A stretch of 64,000 nucleotides of DNA, taken from NCBI RefSeq assembly GCF_026914265.1, contig NC_069126.1, forward strand, positions 75,891,232 to 75,955,231. The letters are read 5' to 3'. Positions within the stretch are counted from its first letter, which is position 1; every line of letters starts with the position of its first letter. Source of the DNA: Mya arenaria. Lineage: Eukaryota > Mollusca > Bivalvia > Myida > Myidae. The notes below the pieces were generated by a model, which did not search any database, was not told the origin of the DNA, and saw nothing but the letters and a program-made list of their open reading frames with translations. Below, in pieces: positions 51,645 to 63,900 of this stretch. A program made the translations under genes and the position numbers.

Positions 51645-54600
51645 CTGAAATTAAAAAATAATACACAAATTCAACCATAACTTCTTGGGACAGTAGTCAT
51701 AAAACAACTTCAGTAACTTCTTGTTTAAACATAAAAGTGTGTTTATTGCATTAAATGAATGAAAATAAAGTATGTTAGATAGTATAAACATGAAGCTATC
51801 ACATCATATGACAAGTAGGATTATTTAATTAAAAAAATGGCTCAAGTTAGGAAATGACTTAAGATGTTTTATGAATAACGGTCCATATTTTTACGTTAGT
51901 TTGCCCTGGTAGTACTGAATATTTCACCGTCACTAGGCAGCACATATTGATGTGTTATACCTGTGACTGCCGGAAGAACTGCCTCCACTGATTAGTGTGA
52001 TCCTTAGCACGGGCGGCCAGCACGGACCGGATCTTCCGGTTCAACTCATTGGACAGCTCACGGAAACGATCACTTGACTCTAACGCGCTCTGAAAAGTGT
52101 CGCAATTTGGTTTGAATGACTCTTTTTATGATTAATCACTTGATGTACTTAAATAAATATATTTTTTAAGTTGTTACTTAAATTGATGGAAAAGGAAAAT
52201 CATATGAATGTCATGTTTTAATTTATCATTTTAAACCAAAACTTGAGCCAAGGGTACCATCTCTATCGACTGAACTTTAACAAAACCTAACTCTACGCAC
52301 GGAGACAAGAGTTCTAAGCTTGATATTCTCGCTGGTGAGGGCGGCAACGAGTTTCCGGTGCGCCTCGGTGTTCTGGCGGAGCATCTGAACCACATGGCTC
52401 TGGCGGCCAACCAGACGCTTCAAGCGGGCTGTGGGATATAGACATTTGTTTGGAAACGGTCTTTTCCTTAAGCAAATACTTCCAGTTTCATATAAACGAC
52501 CATCATATAAACGACACCAGCTAACTTGCGATATACAAACGGTCACAAAAACTGGGTAATTCTGGTTGGTGAGTAGTGTCCAACAGAAAGCAGAAACTGG
52601 TCAAATACAAGTGTGTTTTTTTACAAATGTATTTTTTAACATCCATTATTTTCCGTGAATAAAGCAAATTTATTGTATACAAGTACCAATTCTTTTTGGG
52701 TCTTTCACAATCCACGACTCATATTCGTCGTCGGTCTCAGTGGTGACGTCAGCATGTTGATGACGGACTTCCGATGTTGTGGTTCGGCTATCTGCGAGCC
52801 GCTCCTCCAAGGCGTCCATGTGCTCACGTAACTTCCGGTTCTCGTCGAGTACTTCACTGAGCGCCCAGTCCACCAGGGTCACGGCGGACGTCTGACGAAC
52901 ACGCTATGCAGAAATTAGAAATGTATGGTTAAATGTTAAATTTAAACCTAACAAAATGATTCGTTTCTTATTCCACTAACATGAATTTAAAAGTATCCTT
53001 ATCCTTTTTCTTTACATCCTCTAAACAAGGTCATCGGCTAAGTACTTCATGCCGCATATAGTTCATTGGGCATCTTTTTCACTGAAATGAATTATTTTCA
53101 ATCATTTTTAATAATTTTGCAACAAGTACCCGAAACAAAAAAAAATGAAACAGGTTAAAAATCAAAGTATTTGTCAATGTAGGTTATTTGGGACGAACCA
53201 ATTTAAAACACACTTTCGATTGTATGTGGTGATGTTGTTGTTGTGAATTATTTAGAAGAAAACAATAAAGTGTGTGAGAGTTATCGTTTTTAATGCAGAC
53301 AAGCAAATGGTTCAGAGTTATCGTTCTTTTACTACAATATTTATAAAAGAAGAACTCGTATATTACAAACTCATTATTTTATCAAACAAGAACTTAATCC
53401 AGTGTGAGCATGCCTTTTCACCGCATACAAGTCGTAAAACCATGAACTTCGCGGCATAACACGGCTAAGGGAATTTTTTGTATTTTGCAAGAGGCAACCA
53501 TTCTGCGACTTTTAATGGCGAGAAAAAGATGCACATGGAAGCAGCTAAACTAAGAACAATTCATTAAAGGGCACATGTAGGACTCCGATATATGACCAGA
53601 CCAACAACCGTGGCCAATCACACAAACGTGGCCTAAATCGCCATCTATACCATGTGGGGTGTGGAGGCAGCAGACCGGTTGTATTTTCGAAGTTATTATT
53701 TATTGATTGTGGCTTTCCTCTTATTAGAAGTAAACCGACGCTTAAGTCAGATGACATCATAAATAAATAAGTGACGTCATTTCTGGCGACAGTAGTTGGG
53801 ACGTTTCACACATCGGCCATGTTGATGGAGTAAATTTGCCAAGTTTTAGGGATGTGAGGTCTGACATAAATTTGAGAATAACACATGATTATATACTGTA
53901 TTGTAGGGTATGCCATCCAAAGAATGTTTGCATGTTGTGGGTCAAAATCAGTCTAATATTAAGAAGAAGAAATAGAGGATGAAAAGCTACCTGTGTTTGT
54001 CTTGCGATTTTCAGCCTCACGATCTTCCCCTGTAGACGCTTGACTTGCTGCTCTAAGGAAGCTTCTTTCTGCATCTGATCAGAGACGAGTTGTCGGGCGA
54101 ACTATAAGGAAATAAAACTGTTCTGATGGTGTCGGCGCCAGTAGTGTTAACTAGTTAATACAGGAGATGAGTGTACATGTACTGAAGGACTCATTCTGGC
54201 CAGCTGGGTGTGATGACAGCCCTGTTAGCTGAAACTTATTTGAGGGCTGTAGGTCACAACTCTGAGCTATACATACGGGATATCACATATGCAAGACACA
54301 GGCTCCAATTTCTCGAACACTGTCAAGTCTTTCAGAACAGGAAAAAGTAAGGCTTTTGGTAATATCAATATGCTCATGTTGAAGAAATCTGAGTCCTTTA
54401 AAGGAAATAATCTGATCATTATAACCTTCTTTTTTAATAAAGTTAAGGAAAGTAATTTGGCTAAATGAAATAAGATACTTAAGCTTGTTATGCTCAATAT
54501 ATTTGGAGAAAGATGGGCCAGACTTTTTACAAGCCCAACTGCTGTGGCAAAGCCCTCATTCGTGGACAAACTTCCATTCTCGATAATCGTCTTATTTAGC

Positions 54601-57600
54601 TGCAATACAACTAATCCCTCAGCCTACGGCCATCACTTCAACCCTTGATGAATTAGCAGTAAGCTCATGCACACATGATAAATATACCTACTTTCTTAAT
54701 GATGAAGACCTCAAAGCACCAAGTAAACTTTTTTCTTGCAAAGAATAACTCACTTACCTGGCAGTTCACACACTGGCTATTCACTGGCGTTTCCAGAAAC
54801 GACAACGGACCACCCAGAAGTTGTTTAAGGATCGGATATTCGATGGACGGTATCATGGGGCTGCAGGTGAGCATGTGCTGAGCCTGGCCGGAAGTCTGCA
54901 AGGCCTTCACAACCGCACTCGGGCTCCAGTGAGTTGAATACACCGGAAGCAATGCACGGGATTGGTAAGGGACGACAGCGGAAGTGGATGCTGGGGTTTT
55001 ACCGGAAGTGGATTGAAGAGGAAGCTCAATGATGGTCGGTTTGACCGAAGTGCTATCGGTTGTGGTGTATTCTTGAACGATCGGGGTGAAGTTGATAAAC
55101 CGCAACTTTTCGGCCCAGTCTGAAATACGCACATTACAATACGCATTTATATCGCTCGGCATTCATTTAAATAACTTCATTAACATTAAGGAACGGTAAC
55201 ATGGAGAAGGAGCTTAATCGTTCAATAACAATCGTGCGGATAAAAAAAATATAAGTACTATTTACTTAAACCACAAGCTAGTTATTGAACGTGTGTACAT
55301 GTCTGATAGGTGAATGTATTTTTTATCAGCACGATACATACGTGTTACGTCACCCACTGAAACATGTGTGTATACATTCAATAACTCGTGTTTAAGGCGC
55401 ATTAACTATTACTCATGCAGCATGTTTTTTCTTCATATTTTTAAGTAAATCAAATCTACTCAGCATGTAGAAGATCACCAAAGCTACACAGTTCACATAG
55501 TTAGTTGCCTTGTTTTCCATGAACAACGTACAAGGTGGCCGTTTCACCTAGAATGGTTGACGCGCGTATAATCATTTACAAAAGAGCACGTGATCTTAGC
55601 CTAACATTTATACAGTCATGTTGCTATAGTTATGGTTTTTACTTATGAAAAACGAAAGCGAATTTCGTACCACTGAAAGTAGGAGAATTGATAAGCGTCT
55701 GTGTATCCCTGAACACATGGAGCACCTTCTCTTTATGCCGTGGACGCTTGCAGGGGGCGGGGCACTGCAGCTCGTTTAAAACCTCGTATTCGTCGGACGA
55801 TCCGGAGATGGCTTTGGATAAAGAAATGAACTATTACTCAGATACTCAAACAATTCACAACTATTGAAATGTATTTTAAAATATAGAGTCCACACCGAAA
55901 CCCATTGTTGTCATAGTATTCAAAGCCAGGAATCATAGAATCATACCTGACAATGTACATGTACATGCATAGCATGTTTATGTTTTTCTCCCATATGCCG
56001 AAGAGCTATTCCCAAACTTGAAAATGAAATAGTACTTCGGTTGAATGTTTTTCCTCTTTGCTCCATCATCATGTTTTCTCATCTTGTTTTTAAAGCTACA
56101 CTCTTATATATTGACTGTTTTGACAACTTTTTTTATTTTTTTTTTGTCTTGGAATGAGCTAATATTTGCGCAATGTCTTGAAACCAGTGATACAAGAATG
56201 CTGACAAAAGATCAGATCACAGTTTTTCATATTTACATTCAAAAATGATATTTTATGGCTAAAAGTGTTACTAACGCTTTAAGAACCAAAACAGTTTCCA
56301 AAACAATTGAGATTTGTTCTATTGTGGGATTTCTTATATGAATAAATTGAAGGCATTAATACCCAAATCAGCTGATTTCGAGACAAAAACTAAAAATGTC
56401 AAAACTGTCAATTTGTGAGAGTGCAACTTTAAAACCTTTTCCAAATGTTTGCACAGATTTAGTCGAACTTAGTGGTCAACATTCATACCTTCATGTGTTC
56501 TGCGATTTCCCGGGCAGGTGTCGCGTGGCATTTGAAACAAAGTGTCAATGTTGTTGAAGGGCATCTCCGGTTGATCGAGCACTTGAAAGGGGCGGCTTAC
56601 CCCAACCACGTGGTTACCACTTGACACGTACATAAACTGGTAGTGCGCATGCGCGTCAGATGATAGCTGGAGAAAGAGAAAAAGAAACAAAAATAAAACA
56701 ATGTGATGAGATTGTACCCTTTACTACTTCTACCACTGTAACAACTACTTTTGCTACAACCAAATATCAAGGATTCTAAACGGGAACGCAGGGCGAGAGT
56801 AGCAGTGTGATATGGGGATTAAGGGTTTAGAGGTTGTGGGTTTGAGTCGCAACGCATGGCCTCTCGTAATGGGCGGGGGAGTTGGTGTGTTCCCAGAAAT
56901 CGTACTCCAACTCTAACAGGACGTCAAACAAAAATAGCTGTACCCGATGAACGAATGGCGGGAAGAGGACGGATCGACGCCTGGGTGCCGTGCAGTCTAT
57001 TGGCTTCACCTGGGCCCACGTGTAGGCTTCGTATTCGCCCGGGTGACGCCACTCCAGCCGAAATATGCCTACCCAATCCCAGCCGGATTGACTGAAAATG
57101 ACAAAGATAGAATTATTAATGAAGCACGAATCATCACCATCATCATCATCATCATCATCATCATCAGCAGCAGCTGAAACAACAACAACAGCAGCAGCAG
57201 TTGACACAATATCAATATTATATTTATCGTAATCTATAACGATACAATTCGCATTCAGATAATTATTGTGTGATGTTTACATGAATAACATAATATTTTT
57301 TGTTGTTTAACTCTGATACACAGAGGTACTTTCTCCTCATATTTAAATGACAACAAACAGGTGGCTGAAACCATCACCACCACCGCCACCACCAACACCA
57401 CCACCAAAACACAGTGCAAAGTATGCTTTTTATGAATTTTAAGAGATGCATCTTACTTAAAGCTTTTTTTAGCGCAAACAACATCTTACGTGACGTCCTG
57501 GCCAAGCAGGTAGTTAGCGGTGATGTTTCCGTCACTTTGGTAACAGCTAATGACATTGTCGAACAGCACAAGATCCAAGTGCGGCGTTACGCGAACAATG

Positions 57601-58110
57601 TCAAACTCTGTCGGTGAAGTGTGGCGAGAATCCATGTTGATAACCTGCCAGAATCATGAGAGGATGGGTTACAAAAGAAACAAATCCAGTTGGTTAGCCA
57701 GCTGACGCCATGTTATTACGAACAGTAGTGTGATAATAGCCAACCGCACGGTTAAAACAGTCAGTCGAGTGTCCTGATTGTTTTCTGGCCTTCGTGGGTT
57801 CGAGCACCGCATCGGGCGCAACTTAAACAAAATATAAATAAAAAAATACCGGTACCATCTTATCGTTTGATCGATCTTTCGAAATAAGATTTCAAATTAA
57901 AGTGTTTAACAAATGATTTTTTTTAATAAAACGATGTGTTATAATACATCATATATAATTCTGTATCACTGCCGGTTGTATTAAGAAAGCATCATTTTGT
58001 AATACAAAACCAAAACCCTATGTTTTAAAGCAAACAACCATGCATCACTCACCTTCAACCCTACCGGACTGACGGCTTCCGTCTTGATAATGACGACGTC
58101 GATATACAAC
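51282..58110 (-). CDS. TAX1BP1/CALCOCO1-like: SKICH / coiled-coil / C2H2 autophagy-receptor-type protein, 640 aa (CALCOCO-TAX1BP1 family)
   Basis: Coding exons, 5' to 3' on the - strand: 57635-57490 (exon from 57644), 57091-56944, 56666-56489, 55811-55671, 55119-54758, 54101-53991, 52903-52687, 52428-52301, 52089-51961, 51644-51282. An untranslated first exon ends at 58053. All joins are GT-AG and in phase, and total 1923 nt. The SKICH domain spans residues about 22-128 (WDWVGIFRLEW, YEAYTWAQV, YQFMYVSSG, SRPFQV). A Ser/Thr/Pro-rich linker follows with a CVNC pair (321, 324). Coiled-coil stretches lie at about 326-402 and 436-520. A C-terminal UBZ1-like finger has ligands C606, C609, H625, H629. 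NDP52, TAX1BP1 and CALCOCO1 of vertebrates share this order; they bind ATG8 proteins and cargo or ubiquitin, or act in transcription. Which paralogue this matches is uncertain; 640 aa lies between NDP52 (about 446) and CALCOCO1 (about 690). Confidence 0.9.
51961..52089 (-). CDS. Coiled-coil exon 10 of the SKICH gene
   Basis: 129 nt in phase 0/0; the two other frames contain stops. It reads ALESSDRFRELSNELNRKI and then QWRQFFRQSQ, a further helical stretch. The acceptor is acacttttcag and the donor gtataa. The preceding donor is gtgcgt at 52300, chosen because it gives phase 0. Confidence 0.85.
52301..55811 (-). CDS. Linker and coiled-coil exons of the SKICH gene
   Basis: Exons 55811-55671, 55119-54758, 54101-53991, 52903-52687 and 52428-52301. 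The first two are Ser/Thr/Pro-rich and end in NSQCVNCQ. The next three are helical and heptad-like (LEQQVKRLQGKIVRL, LDENRKLREHMDALEERL, RLKRLVGRQSHVVQMLRQ). An acidic segment DDEYESWIVKD (residues 420-430) interrupts the coils and could be a noncanonical LC3-interacting motif similar in idea to the LVV-type motif of NDP52. That is only a suggestion. The acceptor at 55811 is aag rather than cag. Confidence 0.85.
53772..53779. promoter_or_regulatory. CRE octamer in an intron of the SKICH gene
   Basis: TGACGTCA in the intron 52904-53990. A second copy at 52744-52751 lies in coding exon 8. A regulatory function is not shown. Confidence 0.2.
54110..54757. other. Intron of the SKICH gene between exons 6 and 7
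   Basis: Noncoding. The antisense-looking ORF at 54267-54605 has no recognisable domain and crosses no splice signals. Introns 52904-53990, 55120-55670 and 55812-56488 likewise hold no further gene; the last contains MITE copy 3. Confidence 0.5.
56088..56434 (-). mobile_element. MITE-like element, copy 3 (reverse orientation)
   Basis: Read on the - strand it opens with ttttaaagttgcactctcac and closes with agagtgtagctttaaaaa. The interior closely follows copy 1 (caaatctcaattgttttgg, gccataaaatatcat, gaaaaactgtgatctgatc, ctcattccaagacaa). It sits in an intron of the SKICH gene. No coding capacity. Confidence 0.75.
56489..57635 (-). CDS. SKICH-domain exons of the autophagy-receptor-type gene
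   Basis: Three exons (57635-57490 phase 2 out, 57091-56944 phase 0 out, 56666-56489 phase 1 out) carry the SKICH fold. The chosen ATG (MDSRHTSPTEFDIV) is nine bases after an acceptor (gattctggcag) and is the only upstream Met in frame. The second exon holds the family signature DWVGIF and the third the last strands (HYQFMYV, VVGVSRPFQV). Introns here contain an ATC repeat and SINE-like fragments. Confidence 0.9.
56785..56875 (+). mobile_element. Possible tRNA-derived SINE fragment
   Basis: agtagcagtgtgatatgggg followed by a B-box-like gtgggtttgagtcgc gives tRNA-head spacing. Weak: one diverged copy in an intron. Confidence 0.25.
57124..57205. repeat. ATC/CAG/CAA microsatellite
   Basis: (atc)n followed by cagcag and caacaa runs in the intron upstream of the second coding exon of the SKICH gene. 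A related cca-rich run lies at 57372-57412. Confidence 0.88.
57715..57825 (+). mobile_element. Possible tRNA-derived SINE fragment
   Basis: A B-box-like gtgggttcgagcaccgc near 57794 is preceded by tRNA-like spacing (tgataatagccaaccgcacg). It lies in the first intron of the SKICH gene. Boundaries are uncertain. Confidence 0.3.
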
Positions 58111-58135
58111 GGATGTGACGTTGACGTCAAAGATA
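58053..58135 (-). promoter_or_regulatory. Untranslated first exon and promoter region of the SKICH gene
   Basis: A strong gaag-gtgagt donor at 58052 ends a leader without ATG. It is preceded on the - strand by TGACGTCA (58122-58129 on +) and a further half site (gacgtcg), a typical CREB/ATF promoter arrangement, and by a ttggcgcgg element. No TATA box is evident. The transcription start, placed near 58110, is an estimate. Confidence 0.5.
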
Positions 58136-58555
58136 ATACCGCGCCAAATATTGAGACGTTAAGGAGCGGAAAATTTGGGCGGACGCAAATAACATAGCTA
58201 CATTGGATTTTGCAAGGTTTAATTTGTAAAAGGTAATCATTTAGGTATGTATGTTTTGATTCAATCTACATTTTAATTAAAATAAAGGAGAAAAATTATA
58301 ACATGCTTAAAACTCACATAAACGGTAAAACATAAGTACGAACATTTGATTTATGGAATAGAAACAGTAGTATCCGAATGCTAAAGATTATTTGCTAAAG
58401 ATTATTCAATAAGAACGCAACACTTCTGTATTTCAATTTAAAGTTCTCACTATAGTCAACCATCCAAAAAAACGCATGCAAATGATGTAGCTTTGCCTTT
58501 TGTTTATTTGAACACACGTGAGAATGATTTAAATTTCATATAATATTTTTATTAA

Positions 58556-58741
58556 ATGGATATATTTCGAAAATCGGAGAATGTTATCCGTGTCAGAACA
58601 CTTTTACTGCAGGAAGGCTACGATTCCGTTTCAATAAAGTACGAACTATGGTGCCAGGAGCTTACGTCCCGAATAGGTTTTGGTCATATTAATAGGGATC
58701 TGCTAGCATTTCACCTACATTTTGATGAAAGACACACGGTA
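58556..58741 (+). CDS. Possible first exon of an unidentified divergent gene
   Basis: The ATG at 58556 has a good context (ttaaATGG). It opens a 61-codon stretch, MDIFRKSENVIRVRTLLLQE..., that runs into a consensus-like gtaagg donor just after DERHT. The frame closes a few codons beyond the donor. The composition looks protein-like (amphipathic helix, Trp and Cys) but I recognise no family. It lies about 450 bp from, and divergent to, the SKICH gene start. If real, its next exon is beyond the repeat arrays and outside the window. It could equally be a chance ORF. Confidence 0.3.
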
Positions 58742-58841
58742 AGGACATTCTAGTGCATGCAAATAAAACTGTAATGTATAGTACTTACGCCGGTACTTAC
58801 AAACTCTTCTTAAAAAGGAAATCTGTATATATTTAAGAAAG

Positions 58842-60973
58842 GGGTGGCCCTGATACTCAAGTGATTGAGCTGTGGAGTAGTGGTGGCGCTAATACTGAAG
58901 TAATGGAGCTACGGAGTAGTGGTGGCGCTGATACACAAGTGATGGAACTGTGGAGTAGTGGTGGCGCTGATACTCAAGTGATGGAGCTGTGGAGTAGTGG
59001 TGGCGCTGATACTCAAGTGATGGGGCCGTGGAGTAGTGGTGGCGCTGATACTCAAGTGATGGAGCTGTGAAGAAGTGGTGGCGCTGATACTCAAGTGATG
59101 GGGCCGTAGAGTAGTGGTGGCGCTGATACTCAAGTGATGGAGCTGTGGAGTAGTGGTGGCGCTGATACTCAAGTGATGGGGCCGTGGAGTAGTGGTGGCG
59201 CTGGTATTCAAGTGATGGAGCTGTGGAGTAGTGGTGGCGCTGACACTCAAGTGATGGAGCTACGGAGTAGTGGTGGTGCTGATACTCAAGTGATGGGGCC
59301 GTGGAGTAGTGGTGGCGCTGATACTCAAGTGATGGATCTATGGAGTAGCTAGGTGGCGCTGATACTCAAGTGATGGAACTGTGGAGTAGTGGTGGCGCGG
59401 ATACTCAAGTGATGGGGCCGTGGAGTAGTGGTGGCGCTGATACTCAAGCGATGGGGCTGTGGAGTAATGGTGGCGCTGATACTCAAGTAATGAAACTGCT
59501 GAGTAGTGGTGGCGCTGATACTCAGGTGATGGGGCCGTGGAGTAGTGGTGGCGCTGATACTCAAGTGATGGATCCATGGAGTAGCTAGGTGGCGCTGATA
59601 CTCAAGTGATGGAACTGTGGAGTAGTGGTGGCGCTGATACTCAAGTGATGGGGCCGTGGAGTAGTGGTTGCGCTGATTCTCAAGTGATGGGGCCGTGGAG
59701 TAGTGGTGGCGCTGATACTCAAGTAATGGAGCTGTGGAGAAGTGGTAGCGCTGTTACTCAAGTGATAGAGCTGCAGAGTAGAGGTGGCGCTGATACTTAA
59801 GTAATGGAGCTGTGGAGTAGTGGTAGCGCTGATACTCATGTTATGGACTTGTGCAGAAGTGGTGGTGCTGATGCTCAAGAGGTGGAGCTGTGGAGAAGTT
59901 AGGTGGCGCTGATACCAAAATGATGGAGCTGTGGAGTAGCCAGGTGGCGCTGATACCCTAGTGATGGAAATGTGGAGTAGCAAGGAGGCTCTGATACTCA
60001 AGTGATGGATCTATGGAGTATGCAGGTGGCGCTGATACTCAAGTGATGGAACTGTGGAGTAGTGGTGGCGCTGATACTAAAGTGATGGAGCTGTGGAGTA
60101 GCGAGGATGCGCTGATACTCAAGTGATGGAGCTGTGGAGTAGACAGGCTGCGCTGATACTCAAGTGATGGAGCTGTGGAGTAGCCAGGTTGCGATGATAC
60201 TCAAGTGATGGAGCTGTGGGGTAGTGGTGGTGCTGATACTCAAGTGATGGAGCTGTGGAGAAGCCAGGTGGCGCTGATACTCAAGTGATGGAGCTGTGGA
60301 GTAGCCAGGTTGCGCTGACACTCAAGTGATTGAGCTGTGGAGTAGCCAGGTTGCGCTGATACTCAAGTTATGGAGCTGTGGAGTAGCCAGGTTGCGCTGA
60401 TACTCAAGTGATGGAGCATTGAATTAGCCAGATTGCGCTGATACTCAAGTGATGGAGCTGTGGAGTAGCCAGGTTGCGCTGATACTGATTGAGCTGTGGG
60501 TTAGTGATGGTGCTGATACGCAAGTGATGGGGCCGTGGAGTAGTGGTGGTGCTGGTACTCAAGTGATGGAGCTGTGGAGTAGTGGTGGCGCGATACTCAA
60601 GTGATGGAGCTGTGGGGTAGTGGTGGCGCTGATACTCAAGTGATGGAGCTGTGGAGTAGTGGTGGGGAATATACTCTAGTGATGGAGCTGTTGAGTATTG
60701 GTGGCGCTGACACTCAAGTAATGGAGCTGTGGAGTAGTGGTGGCGCTGATACCTAAGTGATGAAGCTGTGGAGGAGTGGTGGCGCTGATACTATAGTGAT
60801 GGGGCCGTGGAGTAGTGGTGGTTCTGATACTGAAGTGATAGAGCTGTGGAGTAGTGGTGGCGCTAATACTATAGTGATGGGGCCATGGAGTAGTGGTGGT
60901 GCTGATACTGAAGTGATAGAGCTGTGGAGTAGTGGTGGCGCTAATACTCAAGAGATGGAGCTGTGGAGTAGTG
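58842..60973. repeat. 39-bp minisatellite, about 55 copies
   Basis: The unit contains ggtggcgctgatactcaag and tgatggagctgtggagtag; ggtggcgct recurs at 58882 and 58921. Variants replace the gtggtggcgct part with gccaggttgcgct, mostly between about 59890 and 60490. As 39 is a multiple of three, frames stay open (SSGGADTQVMELW on +), but breaks and variants argue against coding. Confidence 0.96.
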
Positions 60974-63900
60974 ACACATGTGCGGTCTGTCTGTGTTTGA
61001 CACACGTGTGATCTGTCTGTGTTTGACACATGTGTGGTCTGTCTGTGTTTGACACATGTGTGGTCTGTCTGTGTTAGACGCATGTGTGGCCTGTCTGTGT
61101 TTGACACATGTGTGGCCTGTCTGTGTTTGACGCATGTGTGGTCTGTCTGTGTTAAACACATGTGTGGCCTGTCTGTGTTAGACACATGTGTGGTCTGTCT
61201 GTGTTTGACACATGTATGGTCTGTCTGTGTTTGACACATATGTGGTCTGTCTGTGTCTAGTACATGTGGTTTCTATCTGTGTTTGACACATGTGTGATCT
61301 GTCTGTGTTTGAAACATATGTCCGGTCTGTGTTTGACACATATGTGGTCGGTCTGTGTTTGACGCATGTGTGGTCTGTCTGTGTTACACAACTGTGTGTT
61401 CCGTCTGTGTTTGACACATGTGTGGTCTGTCTGTGTTTAACACATGTGTGGTCTATCTGTCCTTGACGCATATGTGGTCTATCTGTGTTTGACACATGTG
61501 CGGTCTGTCTGTGTTTGACACACGTGTGATCTGGTTGTGTTTGACACATGTGTGGTCTGTCTGTGTTTGACACATGTGTGGTCTGTCTGTGTTAGACGCA
61601 TGTGTCGCCTGTCTGTGTTTGACACATATGTGGTCTGTCTGTGTTTGACACATATGTGGTCTGTCTGTGTCTAGTACATGTGGTGTCTGTCTGTGTTTGA
61701 CACATGTGTGGTCTGTCTGTGTTTAACACATGTGTGGTCTATCTGTCCTTGACGCATATGTGGTCTATCTGTGTTTGACACATGTGCGGTCTGTCTGTGT
61801 TTGACACACGTGTGATCTGGTTGTGTTTGACACATGTGTGGTCTGTCTGTGTTTGACACATGTGTGGTCTGTCTGTGTTAGACGCATGTGTCGCCTGTCT
61901 GTGTTTGACACATATGTGGTCTGTCTGTGTTTGACACATATGTGGTCTGTCTGTGTCTAGTACATGTGGTGTCTGTCTGTGTTTGACACATGCGTGATCT
62001 GTTTGTGTTTGAGACATGTGTGGTCTGTCTGTTTTTGACACATGTGTGGTCTGTCTGTGTCTAGTACATGTGGTGTCTGTCTGTGTTACACACATGTGTG
62101 ATCTGTTTGTGTCTAGTACATGTGGTGTCTTTCTGTGTTTGACACATGCGTGATCTGTTTGTGTTTGACACATGTGTGATCTGTTTGTGTTTGACACACA
62201 TGTGGTCTATCTGTTTTTGACACATGTGTGGTCTGTCTGTGTTTGACGCATGTGTGGTCTGTCTGTGTAACACACATGTGTGGTCCGTCTGTGTTCGACA
62301 AATATGTGGTCTGTCTGTGTTTGACACATATGTCCGGTCCGTGTTTGACACATGTGTGGTCTGTCTGTGTGTGACACATGTGTGGTCTGTCTGTGTCTAG
62401 TACATGTGGTGTCTGTCTGTGTTACACACATGTGTGATCTGTTTGTGTCTAGTACATGTGGTGTCTTTCTGTGTTTGACACATGCGTGATCTGTTTGTGT
62501 TTGACACATGTGTGATCTGTTTGTGTTTGACACACATGTGGTCTATCTGTTTTTGACACATGTGTGGGATGTCTGTGTTTGACGCATGTGTGGTCTGTCT
62601 GTGTTACACACATGTGTGGTCCGTCTGTGTTTGACAAATGTGTGGTCTGTCTGTGTTTGACACATATGTCCGGTCCGTGTTTGACACATGTGTGGTCTGT
62701 CTGTGTGTGACACATGTGTGGTCTGTCTGAGTTTGTTACATTTGTGATCTGTCTGTCTTTGACGCATGTGTGGTCTGTCTGTGTTTGACACATGTGTAGT
62801 TTGTCTGTGTTTGACTCATGTGTGGTCTGTCTGTGTTTGACACATATGTGGTCTTTCTGTGTTTGAGACATGTGTGGTATGTCTTTGTTTGACGCATGTG
62901 TGGGATGTCTGTGTTTGACACATGTGTGGTTTGTTTGTGTTTGACGCATGTGTGGGATGTCTGTGTTTGACACATGTGTGGTCTGTCTGTGTTTGACGCA
63001 CGTGTGGTCTGTCTGTGTTTGACACATGTGTGGTCTGTCTGAGTTTGTCACATTTGTGATCTGTCTGTCTTTGACGCATGTGTGGTCTGTCTGTGTTTGA
63101 CACATATGTGGTCTGTCTGTGTTTGACACATGTGTGGCCTGTCTGTGTTACACGCATGTGTGGCCTGTCTGTGTTTGACACATGTGTGGCCTGTCTGTGT
63201 TTGACGCATGTGTGGTCTGTCTGTGTTTGTCACATATGTGGTCTGTCTGTGTTTGACACATATTTCCGGTCTGTGTTTGACACATGTGTGGTCTGTCTGT
63301 GTGTGACACATGTGTGGTCTGTCTGAGTTTGTCACATTTGTGACCTGTCTGTCTTTGACGCATGTGTGGTCTTTCTGTGTTACACAACTGTGTGTTCTGT
63401 TTGTGTTTGACACATGTGTGGTCTGTCTGTGTTTGACACATGTGTGGTCTGTCTGTGTTTGACACATGTGTGGTCTATCTGTCCTTGACGTATGTGTGGT
63501 CTATCTGTGTTTGACACATGTGCGGTCTGTCTGTTTTTGATACACGTGTGATCTGTCTGTGTTTGACACATGTGTGGTCTTTCTGTGTTTGACACATGTG
63601 TGGTCTGTCTGTGTTTGACGCATGTGTTGGATGTCTGTGTTTGACACATGTGTGGTCTGTCTGTGTTTGACGCATGTGTGGTCTGTCTGTGTTTGACACA
63701 TGTGTGGTCTGTCTGAGTTTGTCACATTTGTGATCTGTCTGTCTTTGACGCATGTGTGGTCTGTCTGTGTTTGACACATATGTGGTCTGTCTGTGTTTGA
63801 CACATGTGTGGCCTGTCTGTGGTAGACGCATGTGTGGCCTGTCTGTGTTTGACACATGTGTGACCTCTCTGTGTTTGACGCATGTGTGGTCTGTCTGTGT

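Noticed and set aside
54267-54605. 112-codon - strand ORF in the SKICH gene
   Set aside because: Falls wholly within an intron bounded by matching donor (54757) and acceptor (54102); no domain.
58861-60001. ORFs of SSGGADTQVMELW type and their - strand counterparts
   Set aside because: 39-bp minisatellite reading frames, broken repeatedly by variant units.
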